Assembly: GCF_010211755.1 (NCBI RefSeq)
Contig: NZ_PDWR01000009.1
Location: 1-64,000 of the forward strand
Length of the DNA stretch: 64,000 nt
From: Pseudoxanthomonas sangjuensis
Lineage (GTDB): Bacteria > Pseudomonadota > Gammaproteobacteria > Xanthomonadales > Xanthomonadaceae
Direction of reading: 5' to 3'
This document shows, piece by piece, positions 10,509 to 18,637 of this stretch (position 1 is the first letter of the stretch; every line of letters starts with the position of its first letter). A program made the translations under genes and the position numbers. The notes below the pieces were generated by a model. That model saw only the letters and a list, made by a program, of their open reading frames with translations, had not been told where the DNA came from and did not search any database.

Positions 10509-13082
10509 ATGAACACCATCCGCCGACATCCCCGCCCTTCCGCCCGCAGCCTGCTGCTGGCCAGCCTGGTCGTCGCACTGGCCGCCTGCCAGCGCAGCGC
10601 GCCGGACGCGTCGCCGGCCGCCGCCGCGGACGACGGCGGCAACGCCATCGTCCCCGAACACTGGCCCGAGGTCGCGTGGCCGCTCGCCGCCGATCCCGCG
10701 CTCGAGGCGCGCGTCGACGGGCTGCTGAAGACGATGACGGTCGAGGAAAAGGTCGGCCAGATCATCCAGGGCGACATCGGCAGCGTCACCCCCGACGACG
10801 TGCGCAAGTACCGGCTCGGCTCGATCCTCGCCGGCGGCGGCTCCGATCCCGGCGGCAAGTACGACGCGACGCCGCAGGCCTGGCTGGACCTGGCCGACGC
10901 GTTCTGGGAGGCGTCGATGGACACTTCCGGCGGCGGCAAGGCCATCCCGGTGATCTGGGGCATCGACGCCGTGCACGGGCAGAGCAACATCGTCGGCGCG
11001 ACGCTGTTCCCGCACAACATCGGCCTCGGCGCCACCCGCGATGCGGAACTGATGCGCCAGATCGGCCGCGTCACCGCGGTCGAGACGCGCACCACCGGCA
11101 TGGAATGGACCTTCGCCCCGACCGTCGCGGTGCCGCAGGACGATCGCTGGGGCCGCAGCTACGAAGGCTATTCGGAGAACCCCGAGGTCGTCGCCAGCTT
11201 CGCCCCGGCGATGGTCGAGGGCCTGCAGGGCAAGGCCGGCGCGCCGGATTTCCTCGACGACGAGCACGTGATGACGTCGATCAAGCACTTCCTCGGCGAC
11301 GGCGGCACCGCCAACGGCAAGGACCAGGGCGACAACCTGTCCAGCGAAGCGGTGCTGCGCGACGTGCACGCCGCCGGCTACAAGACCGGCGTCGCCGCCG
11401 GCGCGCAGGCGGTGATGGCCTCGTACAACAGCTGGCACGGGCAGAAGATGCACGGCCGCAAGGACCTGCTGACCGACGTGCTGAAGGGCCGCTTCCACTT
11501 CGGCGGCTTCGTCGTCGGCGACTGGAACGGCCACGGCCAGGTCGCCGGCTGCACGCCGACCGATTGCGCGGCCACGTACAACGCCGGCCTCGACATGGCG
11601 ATGGCGCCGGACAGCTGGAAGGGCCTGTACGAAAGCACCCTGGCGCACGTGAAGGCCGGCGAGATCCCGATGCAGCGGCTCGACGACGCGGTGCGGCGGA
11701 TCCTGCGGGTCAAGTTCCGCATGGGCCTGTTCGAGAAGCCGAAGCCGTCGCAGCGCGCGCTCGGCGGCAAGTTCGAACTGCTCGGCGCGCCCGCGCACCG
11801 CGCGATCGCGCGCCGGGCGGTGCGCGAATCGCTGGTGCTGCTGAAGAACCAGGGCGGCGTTCTCCCGCTCGATCCGAAGAAGAAGCTGCTGGTCGCCGGC
11901 GACGGCGCCGACAACGTCGGCAAGCAGGCCGGCGGCTGGACCCTGACCTGGCAGGGCACCGGCACCATGCGCAAGGACTTCCCGAACGCCGATTCGATCT
12001 GGGACGGGCTGAAGCAGCAGGTCGAGGCCGCCGGCGGCAGCGCCGAGCTCGCGGTCGACGGCAAGTACAAGACCCGGCCGGACGCGGCGATCGTCGTGTT
12101 CGGCGAAGAGCCCTACGCCGAGTTCCAGGGCGACCTGGCCAACCTGCTGTACAAGTCCGGCAGCAGCGACGACCTGGCGCTGATCAAGCGGCTCAAGGCC
12201 GACGGCATCCCGGTGGTCGCGGTGTTCCTCAGCGGCCGCCCGCTGTGGGTCAACCGCGAGATCAACGCCTCCGACGCCTTCGTCGCGGCGTGGCTGCCCG
12301 GTTCCGAAGGCGGCGGCATCGCCGACGTGCTGCTGCGCGGCGCCGACGGCAAGCCGCAGCACGACTTCCACGGCAAGCTCAGCTTCTCGTGGCCGAAGCG
12401 CGCCGACCAGTATGCGAACAACTTCGGGCAGGAGGACTACGACCCGCAGTTCGCGTTCGGTTACGGCCTGACCTACGCCGACGACGGCGATCTCGCCGCA
12501 CTGCCGGAGGAGGCGGGCGTCGATCCGGCCGCGGCCCGCGGCAACGCGTTCTTCGCCCGCGGCGTCGCCGGCCCCGGCCTGCGCCTGCGCCTGCTCGGCA
12601 GCGACGGCGCCGCCACCGACGTGGTCCACGCGCAGGAACAGAGCGGCGACGGCACGCTGAAGATGACCCCGTTCGACTACAAGGTGCAGGAAGGCGCGCG
12701 CCGGCTGGCCTGGTCGGGCGCGGCGACCGCCGAGTTGCGCTCGGATGCGCCGCTCGACCTGGTGCGCGAAACCAACGGCGACGTGTTCGTGATCGCCACG
12801 CTGCGCGTCGACGCGCTGCCGGCCGACGGCAAGGTCGCGCTGCTCGCGCGCGGCGGCGAGGGCCAGGCGGAACTGCCGATCGGCCCGGCGCTGGCGAAGT
12901 TGCCGCGCGGCGAATGGCTGCGCTTCGGCGTGGCGCTGAAGTGCCTGCGCGTCGCCGGCGCCGACACCGGCAAGCTCGACGTGCCGTTCGCGATCCGCTC
13001 CGGCGCCGGCCTCGACCTGGCGCTGGCCGATGTGGTCGCGGCGACCGCGTTCGACCACAAGCTGGATTGCCCGATGCAGTAG
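10509..13082 (+). CDS. GH3 beta-glucosidase / glucan 1,4-beta-glucosidase lipoprotein
   Basis: 857-residue exo-acting glycoside hydrolase that should release glucose from beta-glucans or cello-oligosaccharides. The signal peptide ends in a lipobox (LVVALAAC), placing it on a membrane facing the periplasm or outside. The (beta/alpha)8 domain contains WGIDAVHGQSNI, FAPTVAVPQDDRWGR and KHFLGDGGT, and the nucleophile Asp is in FVVGDWNGHGQV. The second domain contains WLPGSEGGGIADVL. A C-terminal domain (about 700-857) has a beta-sandwich look and may be a carbohydrate-binding module. The ATG at 10509 is chosen because it gives the signal peptide; in-frame sequence upstream covers the operator. 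Part of the LacI locus with GH30 and the TonB receptor. Confidence 0.92.
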   Translation: MNTIRRHPRPSARSLLLASLVVALAACQRSAPDASPAAAADDGGNAIVPEHWPEVAWPLAADPALEARVDGLLKTMTVEEKVGQIIQGDIGSVTPDDVRKYRLGSILAGGGSDPGGKYDATPQAWLDLADAFWEASMDTSGGGKAIPVIWGIDAVHGQSNIVGATLFPHNIGLGATRDAELMRQIGRVTAVETRTTGMEWTFAPTVAVPQDDRWGRSYEGYSENPEVVASFAPAMVEGLQGKAGAPDFLDDEHVMTSIKHFLGDGGTANGKDQGDNLSSEAVLRDVHAAGYKTGVAAGAQAVMASYNSWHGQKMHGRKDLLTDVLKGRFHFGGFVVGDWNGHGQVAGCTPTDCAATYNAGLDMAMAPDSWKGLYESTLAHVKAGEIPMQRLDDAVRRILRVKFRMGLFEKPKPSQRALGGKFELLGAPAHRAIARRAVRESLVLLKNQGGVLPLDPKKKLLVAGDGADNVGKQAGGWTLTWQGTGTMRKDFPNADSIWDGLKQQVEAAGGSAELAVDGKYKTRPDAAIVVFGEEPYAEFQGDLANLLYKSGSSDDLALIKRLKADGIPVVAVFLSGRPLWVNREINASDAFVAAWLPGSEGGGIADVLLRGADGKPQHDFHGKLSFSWPKRADQYANNFGQEDYDPQFAFGYGLTYADDGDLAALPEEAGVDPAAARGNAFFARGVAGPGLRLRLLGSDGAATDVVHAQEQSGDGTLKMTPFDYKVQEGARRLAWSGAATAELRSDAPLDLVRETNGDVFVIATLRVDALPADGKVALLARGGEGQAELPIGPALAKLPRGEWLRFGVALKCLRVAGADTGKLDVPFAIRSGAGLDLALADVVAATAFDHKLDCPMQ

Positions 13083-13134
13083 GCCGCTGCGCGGCAGGAG
13101 GCGATGCGCCGCCTGCCGGCCGCCTGACGGGATC

Positions 13135-13167
13135 GAAGGGCCGGGACGCGTCGCTTCCCGGCCCTTC
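13135..13167. terminator. bidirectional hairpin between the convergent GH3 and GH30 genes
   Basis: A perfect 12-bp stem (13135-13146 with 13156-13167, GAAGGGCCGGGA) with a 9-base loop lies midway between the two convergent stop codons. It ends 14 bases from the GH30 stop. There is no long T-run on either strand. Confidence 0.6.
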
Positions 13168-13180
13168 CCGCTTCAGCGGC

Positions 13181-14719
13181 TCATTTTTCGCCGGCCGCCC
13201 AGCGGAACGTGGCCACGCTTTTCGCCGGCAGCGTGGCGACGAAGCGGCGCCCGCCTTCGCGCACGCCGAGCGCACGCGGCGCGGCGCCGGAATTGCCGAC
13301 CACCAGCACGCGCGTCGCGTCGTCGGCGTTGACGAAGGCGACGTTGTCCAGACCGTCGCCGGTTGCGGTCGAGGCGACGCGCCATGCGCCGCGGCGCACG
13401 AAGCGGCTGACATGGGCCAGCGCGTAGTAGTCGTCGGTGCGCGAGACCGCGCCGGTCTTCGAGTCGATGGTCACGATGCCGCGGCAGGTGCCGCAGCCGC
13501 CGGCGTGCGGGCCGCGGTTTTCGTCCAGCGCGAGGTTCCACAGCAGCACGCCGCGCGCCCAGTTGCGCAGCGAGCCGATGACCACGCTGCGCATCTGCAG
13601 GGTCAGGCCGCCGCTGGCCAGCGGCTCCCAATCGCCGCCGGAGCATTCGGTCATGTAGGCGTCGCGGTCGGGATAGGCGTCGTGCACGCGCGACTGCGCC
13701 GACGCGTCGCCGGCGTAGCAATGCCAGGCGACGGCCGGGACGTAACGCGCGGCGACCGGGTCGGCGAGCACGCCCAGCGGCTCCTCCGGCTTGTCCCAGT
13801 TGTGGTCCCAGTCGAAGATCTGCACCTGTGGCGCGCGTTGCGCCAGCAGCGGGCCGAGGTGGTCGCCGATGAAGCGCGCCCGTTCCGGCGCGTTCAGGCG
13901 CATGCCCGGGTAGTCGCCCGGCTCGAAGTCCGGTTCGTTCTGCACGGTCAGCGCGGTCACCGGCACGCCCTCGGCGGCGTAGGCCTCGACGTACTTCAGC
14001 AGGTAGCGCGCGAAGGCGTCGTAGTGTTCCGGCGCCAGCCGGCCCTTGATCAGGTTGCCGTTGTCCTTCATCCACGCCGGCGCGCTCCACGGCGAGGCCA
14101 TGACCTTCAGTTGCGGATTGATCGCCAGCGCCTGCTTCACCACCGGGATCACGTCGTCGCGGTTGGGCGCGATGTCGAAATGCCTCAGTTCCGGGTCCGG
14201 CTTGCCGTCCGGCGGATCGTCGAGGCTGTAGTGGCGGCGCGAGAAATCCGACGCGCCGATGGTCAGGCGGGTGAAGTCGAAGCCGATGCCGTCGCCTTCG
14301 CGGCCGAACAGCTCGCGCAGCAACGCCTCGCGCTGGGCGGTGTCCATCCGGTTGCGGATCAGCCATGCCGACGCGTCGGTGATCGACGCGCCGAAGCCGA
14401 CCACCTGCTGGTAGCGGGTCGCCGCATCGACCTCGATGTCGACCGGTCCGTCCGCCGGCCCGAATTCGAGCGTCGACGGCGCCAGCGCCAGGCGCTGGTC
14501 GGACGTCGTCGTCCACGCTTCGACCCTGGCGCCGCGACTGCCGGCCCCGGCATCCGCCCGTGGCGGCGCATCGTCGCAAGCGGCCAGCTGGAAGCACAGG
14601 AGCAGGCCGAGGGCCACGTGCGGCCACGGGCCCCGTGCCCCCGCGCGCCTGTTGCGCAGATGCTTTTTCGCGCTGCAACACGCGGATTTCTGAAAACGAA
14701 TGTAACTCTCTGGAATCAC
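13181..14719 (-). CDS. GH30 glycosidase lipoprotein (glucosylceramidase-like)
   Basis: Retaining clan-A hydrolase with the GH30 layout. The acid/base Glu is in TVQNEPDFEPG and the nucleophile Glu in YMTECSGGDWE; other family motifs are VVGFGASITDASA, RLTIGASDFS and SPWSAPAWMKDNG. GH30 members of this type act on beta-1,6-glucans or glucosylceramides. A lipobox (LLLCFQLAAC) marks it as a lipoprotein. The start is uncertain. I give the GTG at 14719 (512 residues), which has GGGAAG upstream. A CTG at 14659 would give a more normal signal peptide. The in-frame ATG at 14785 is unlikely because it sits 2 bases from the operator. It is divergent from the receptor and shares that operator region. Confidence 0.87.
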   Translation of the reverse strand: MIPESYIRFQKSACCSAKKHLRNRRAGARGPWPHVALGLLLCFQLAACDDAPPRADAGAGSRGARVEAWTTTSDQRLALAPSTLEFGPADGPVDIEVDAATRYQQVVGFGASITDASAWLIRNRMDTAQREALLRELFGREGDGIGFDFTRLTIGASDFSRRHYSLDDPPDGKPDPELRHFDIAPNRDDVIPVVKQALAINPQLKVMASPWSAPAWMKDNGNLIKGRLAPEHYDAFARYLLKYVEAYAAEGVPVTALTVQNEPDFEPGDYPGMRLNAPERARFIGDHLGPLLAQRAPQVQIFDWDHNWDKPEEPLGVLADPVAARYVPAVAWHCYAGDASAQSRVHDAYPDRDAYMTECSGGDWEPLASGGLTLQMRSVVIGSLRNWARGVLLWNLALDENRGPHAGGCGTCRGIVTIDSKTGAVSRTDDYYALAHVSRFVRRGAWRVASTATGDGLDNVAFVNADDATRVLVVGNSGAAPRALGVREGGRRFVATLPAKSVATFRWAAGEK

Positions 14720-14761
14720 TGGACTTCCCACCGCAAGCTGATTTTGGCCATTGAACCCGTG

Positions 14762-14790
14762 TTGACAGATTTGTTTGGATTCCATTATGA
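14762..14790 (+). promoter_or_regulatory. sigma-70-type promoter of the TonB-dependent receptor gene
   Basis: A perfect -35 TTGACA (14762-14767) is followed after 17 bases by TTATGA (14785-14790). The operator palindrome begins at 14788, inside the -10 box, so a bound repressor would block RNA polymerase. On the other strand a CATAAT box (14789-14784) faces the GH30 gene, so one operator could control both directions. Confidence 0.7.
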
Positions 14791-14801
14791 CAGCGCTGTC
14801 A
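14788..14801. promoter_or_regulatory. LacI-type operator TGACAGCGCTGTCA between the GH30 and receptor genes
   Basis: Perfect 14-bp palindrome, identical to 10460-10473. It overlaps the predicted -10 region of the receptor promoter and the last bases of a CATAAT box on the opposite strand. Position and identity support repression by the LacI regulator at 9302. Confidence 0.82.
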
Positions 14802-14822
14802 AAATCCCTCGGGAGGGGAGTT

Positions 14823-17654
14823 ATGCAAGCGCAAAACCACGTTGTCGCCGATTCACCACGCCGTCGCCGATTCCATCCACAACACGCCCCCGCCGCCGGG
14901 CGCCAGGGGCCGAACGCCAGCGCGCTGGCGCTTGCCTGCATGGCGGCGCTCGCGTTCTCCGCGCAGGCGCAGGAGACGCCGCCGGCCCAGCCGGAACAGC
15001 CGACCGCGGCCGCGCAGGACGATCAGACCACGTCCACGCTGGACGCCGTGCAGGTCATCGGCATCCGCCACAGCATCGCGACCTCGGTGCAAACCAAGAA
15101 TGAATCGACCTCGATCGTCGAAGCGGTCTCGGCCGAGGACATCGGCAAGCTGCCGGACATCAGCATCGCCGATTCGATTTCGCGCCTGCCCGGCCTGACC
15201 ATGCAGCGCGTCGACGGGCGCGGCCAGGTGATCCACATCCGCGGCATGTCCGAACAGTTCGCCGGCACCCTGCTGAACGGCCGCGAGCAAGTGACGACCG
15301 GCGACAACCGCGGCGTCGAGTTCGATCAGTACCCGGCCGAGCTGATCAATGCCGTCACCGTCTACAAGACCCCCGACGCATCGCTGGTCGGCCAGGGCCT
15401 GTCCGGCACGGTGAACATGCAGACCATCCGCCCGCTCGACTACGGCGAACGCCGCATCGTGGTCAGCGGCCAGGGCGAAAAGAATTCGCTGGGCGACCTG
15501 ACCGACGGCGGCAAGGATACCGGCTACCGCTTCTCGGCCTCGTACGTCGACCAGTTCGCCAACGACACCATCGGCGTCGCCATCGGCGTCGCGCGCCTGG
15601 CCTCGCCGTTCCAGGAAAAGCATTACAAGTCGTGGTGGTGGGCCGATACCGGTGCATGGGGTACCCCGCAGGCCGGCGTGCCGGAAGGCGCGATCGCGTT
15701 GCAGGGCGCCGAAGGCTGGGTGAAGTCGCGCGACACCACCCGCACCGGCGTCATGGCGGTGCTGGAATTCAAGCCCAACGACACCTGGCACAGCGTGCTC
15801 GACATGTACCACTCGAAGTTCGAACAGGGCGAGTGGATGCGCGGCGCGATGTGGACCAACGACCCATGGTGGAACGGCGGCGCGGTGACCTACACCGCCG
15901 CCAACACCACCGACTACCACGGCACGCCGGTGGTCACCAGCGGCACCCTCAGCGGCATCGAGCCGGTGGTGCGCAACGACGACAACCAGCGCGACGACAA
16001 GATCAGTGCGTTCGGCTGGAACAACGAGTTCAAGTGGGGCGTGTACACGCTGGCCGCCGACGTCAGCTACTCGCGCGCCGAACGCGACCAGTCGACGCTG
16101 GAAACCTACGCCGGCATGCTCGGCGGGCTCGACGTCGACTTCCAGATCCCGCTGACCCCGGGCTACGCCGACTACGCGCTGCCCGACCTGTCCGACCCGA
16201 ACTCGGTCTACCTGCGCGATCCGCAGGGCTGGGGCCACGACGGCCGCATGGAGAATTCGCAGCAGAAGGACACGCTGAAGTCGTTCCGCCTGTCGATGAA
16301 CCGGCTGGTCGATTCGTACTTCCTGCGCAGCTACGACGTCGGCTTCAACTACAGCAAGCGCACCAAGGACAAGGCGGCGCAGGTCTATTTCACCGACCTG
16401 CTGAACGATCGCGCGCCGACCCTGGTCGACCCGTCGCTGCTGTTCGCGCCGACCGACCTCGGCTTCGCCGGCATGGGCAACGTGCTGGCCTACGACGCGC
16501 GCGCCCTGCTGTCGCGCTACTACGACGTCTACCTGAGCGAGAGCAACGACGACCTGCAGAAGGACCAGCGCATCGAGGAAGAGGTCCGCACCTTCTATGC
16601 CAAGGCCAACCTCGACCTCGACCTGACCGACACGGTCCGCATGCGCGGCAACGTCGGCGTGCAGTTGGTGCAGGTCGACCAGTCCGCGGACGGCGTGGTG
16701 ATCCAGGCCGACGGCCCGGTGGCGGTCAGCGGCGTCGGGGCTTCCTACGGCGACATCCTGCCCAGCCTGAATCTGGTGTTCGATTTCGGCAACGGCTGGA
16801 ACGTCCGCTTCGGCGCCGCCCGCGAGATCATGCGCCCGCGCATCAACGACATGGGCGCGTACGGCTACGTCGGCGTGGCGGTGACCAATGGCGTTGGCGA
16901 ATGGACCGGCAGCGGCGGCAACCCGGAGCTGGAGCCGTACCGCGCCAATTCCGTGGACCTGTCGGTCGAGAAGTATTTCGGCGAATCCAATTCGAGCTAC
17001 ATGGCCCTGGCGGTGTTCTACAAGGACCTGGACTCGTACATCTATACCCAGACCATCCCGTGGAACTTCGCCGGCTACGACTACGAAGGCGACACCCCGC
17101 CGTCCTCGGACTGGGGCACCTTCTCGACCCCGGCCAACGGCACCGGCGGCTACATGCGCGGCGCCGAACTGGGCATGGCACTGGGCGGCGACCTGATCAG
17201 TTCGGCCCTGGACGGCTTCGGCCTGCTGCTCAACGCCTCGTACACCGAGTCGTCGATCGATCCGGACGGCCCGAACCAGGGCAGCGGCACCGACACCTTC
17301 CCCGGCCTGTCGAAGATCGTCGCCAACGCCACCCTGTACTACGAAAAGAACGGCTTCTCGGCGCGCGTCAGCCAGCGCTTCCGCGACCCGTACCGCGGCG
17401 AGTACAGCTACATCTTCGGCCAGCGCAGCTACCGCTACACGCGCAACGAACGCACGGTCGACCTGCAGCTGGGTTACGACTTCCCGGAAAGCAGCGCACT
17501 GGGCGGCTTGTCGCTGCTGGCGCAGGTGAACAACGTCACCAACGAACCGTTCCGCACCGAAGTCAGCGACTCCAACGGTTTCGGCCTGTTCTTCCCCGAG
17601 GAATACACCGAGTACGGCCGCCAGTACCTGCTCGGCTTCCGCTACGCGTTCTGA
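14823..17654 (+). CDS. TonB-dependent outer-membrane receptor, TonB-Xanth-Caul type
   Basis: 943-residue outer-membrane transporter for a sugar-type ligand, energised by TonB-ExbB-ExbD. After a signal peptide (ALALACMAALAFSAQAQ) comes a short linker, then the plug domain (DIGKLPDISIADSISRLPG, QVIHIRGMS, PAELINAVTVYKTPDAS, GLSGTVNMQT), then a 22-strand-type barrel ending in an aromatic residue (LLGFRYAF). The plug wording is that of the large Xanthomonas/Caulobacter subfamily. The ATG at 14823 has an excellent GGGAGGGGAG ribosome site. It is controlled by the operator at 14788 and sits with GH3 and GH30 enzymes, so it probably imports the oligosaccharides that these enzymes process. Confidence 0.94.
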   Translation: MQAQNHVVADSPRRRRFHPQHAPAAGRQGPNASALALACMAALAFSAQAQETPPAQPEQPTAAAQDDQTTSTLDAVQVIGIRHSIATSVQTKNESTSIVEAVSAEDIGKLPDISIADSISRLPGLTMQRVDGRGQVIHIRGMSEQFAGTLLNGREQVTTGDNRGVEFDQYPAELINAVTVYKTPDASLVGQGLSGTVNMQTIRPLDYGERRIVVSGQGEKNSLGDLTDGGKDTGYRFSASYVDQFANDTIGVAIGVARLASPFQEKHYKSWWWADTGAWGTPQAGVPEGAIALQGAEGWVKSRDTTRTGVMAVLEFKPNDTWHSVLDMYHSKFEQGEWMRGAMWTNDPWWNGGAVTYTAANTTDYHGTPVVTSGTLSGIEPVVRNDDNQRDDKISAFGWNNEFKWGVYTLAADVSYSRAERDQSTLETYAGMLGGLDVDFQIPLTPGYADYALPDLSDPNSVYLRDPQGWGHDGRMENSQQKDTLKSFRLSMNRLVDSYFLRSYDVGFNYSKRTKDKAAQVYFTDLLNDRAPTLVDPSLLFAPTDLGFAGMGNVLAYDARALLSRYYDVYLSESNDDLQKDQRIEEEVRTFYAKANLDLDLTDTVRMRGNVGVQLVQVDQSADGVVIQADGPVAVSGVGASYGDILPSLNLVFDFGNGWNVRFGAAREIMRPRINDMGAYGYVGVAVTNGVGEWTGSGGNPELEPYRANSVDLSVEKYFGESNSSYMALAVFYKDLDSYIYTQTIPWNFAGYDYEGDTPPSSDWGTFSTPANGTGGYMRGAELGMALGGDLISSALDGFGLLLNASYTESSIDPDGPNQGSGTDTFPGLSKIVANATLYYEKNGFSARVSQRFRDPYRGEYSYIFGQRSYRYTRNERTVDLQLGYDFPESSALGGLSLLAQVNNVTNEPFRTEVSDSNGFGLFFPEEYTEYGRQYLLGFRYAF

Positions 17655-17662
17655 GGCATGCA

Positions 17663-17697
17663 ACGCAGCGGTCCGTCGCCATGACGGACCGCTGCGT
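17663..17697 (+). terminator. terminator hairpin of the TonB receptor gene
   Basis: Perfect 15-bp stem (17663-17677 with 17683-17697, ACGCAGCGGTCCGTC) and 5-base loop, 9 bases after the stop codon, followed by only a short CTT. Very stable; function inferred from position. Confidence 0.7.
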
Positions 17698-17742
17698 CTT
17701 CGCGCAGTAGACTGCGGCCCCCACCCCCAGCGGAGCCGCCGC

Positions 17743-18444
17743 ATGATCGACCTGCATTACTGGCCCACACCGAACGGGCACAAGATCACCCTGTTCCTCG
17801 AGGAAGCCGGCCTCGACTACCGGATCGTGCCGGTCGACATCGGCAAGGGCGACCAGTTCAGGCCCGAATTCCTCGCGATCTCGCCGAACAACAAGATGCC
17901 GGCGATCGTCGACCACGCGCCGGCCGATGGCGGCGCGCCGATCTCCGTGTTCGAATCCGGCGCGATCCTCGCCTACCTGGCCAACAAGACCGGCCGTTTC
18001 GTCCCCGCCGACACGCGCGGCCGCACCGAGGTCAGCCAGTGGCTGCACTGGCAGATCGGCGGGCTCGGGCCGATGACCGGGCAGTACGGCCATTTCCACG
18101 TCTATGCGCCGGAAGACATCGCGTACGCGAAGAACCGCTACCGCAACGAAGCGCTGCGCCTGCTCGGCGTGCTCGACAAGCGCCTGGCCGACCGCGAATT
18201 CGTCGCGGGCGACGCCTACAGCATCGCCGACATGGCGATCTATCCGTGGGTGAACCCCTACGACAAGGCGCCGCTGGACATGGCGCCGTTCGCCAACGTC
18301 CGCCGCTGGCACGACGTGGTGGCCGAACGCCCGGCCACGCAACGCGCCTATGCGCTGCGTTCGCAGGTCAACCCGAACGCGGGCCAGCCGCTGAGCGATG
18401 AGGAGAAGAAACTGCTGTTCGGGATCGAGCCGAAGAAGGGCTGA
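17743..18444 (+). CDS. glutathione S-transferase of the YfcG/YghU (nu-class) type
   Basis: 233-residue GST. The N-terminal thioredoxin-like domain has YWPTPNGHKITLFLEEAGL, where Thr and Asn replace the usual Tyr/Ser, as in YfcG and YghU disulfide reductases that bind two glutathione molecules. The cis-Pro loop is NNKMPAI and the gamma-glutamyl-binding motif is FESGAILAYLA. The helical C-terminal domain ends DAYSIADMAIYPWV. A TAGACT -10-like box lies 30 bases upstream. It is probably a single-gene unit. Confidence 0.9.
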   Translation: MIDLHYWPTPNGHKITLFLEEAGLDYRIVPVDIGKGDQFRPEFLAISPNNKMPAIVDHAPADGGAPISVFESGAILAYLANKTGRFVPADTRGRTEVSQWLHWQIGGLGPMTGQYGHFHVYAPEDIAYAKNRYRNEALRLLGVLDKRLADREFVAGDAYSIADMAIYPWVNPYDKAPLDMAPFANVRRWHDVVAERPATQRAYALRSQVNPNAGQPLSDEEKKLLFGIEPKKG

Positions 18445-18470
18445 TTGCTTCCGCCGCCACTTGCGATAAC

Positions 18471-18623
18471 CCCTCCCCCGCTTACGGGAGAGGGAAACGG
18501 CGCGCGGCGCCAAGGGTGAGGACCCGGCTTTCGATCTTTGCGATGCGAAGAGCAGAAGCCGCTCGCTGCGCTCGCGCCCTCATCCGCCCTTTGGGGCCCC
18601 TTCCCCCGCAAGCGGGGGAAGGG
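18471..18623. repeat. intergenic mosaic repeat with terminal hairpins
   Basis: Begins with CCCTCCCCCGC facing GGGAGAGGG (18471-18494) and ends with the hairpin CCTTCCCCCGC-AA-GCGGGGGAAGG (18599-18622), with GCGCCCTCATCCGCCC between. The ends and the CCTCATCCG block also occur, inverted or in part, in the elements at 41731 and 47893, so all three belong to one family. It lies between two convergent genes, so the last hairpin can also stop transcription. Confidence 0.75.
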
Positions 18624-18637
18624 TTCTTTCCGGGCGC

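Noticed and set aside
14783-14785. ATG 14785 as start of the GH30 protein
   Set aside because: It lies 2 bases from the operator palindrome, leaves no room for a ribosome site and gives an abnormally long leader before the lipobox.
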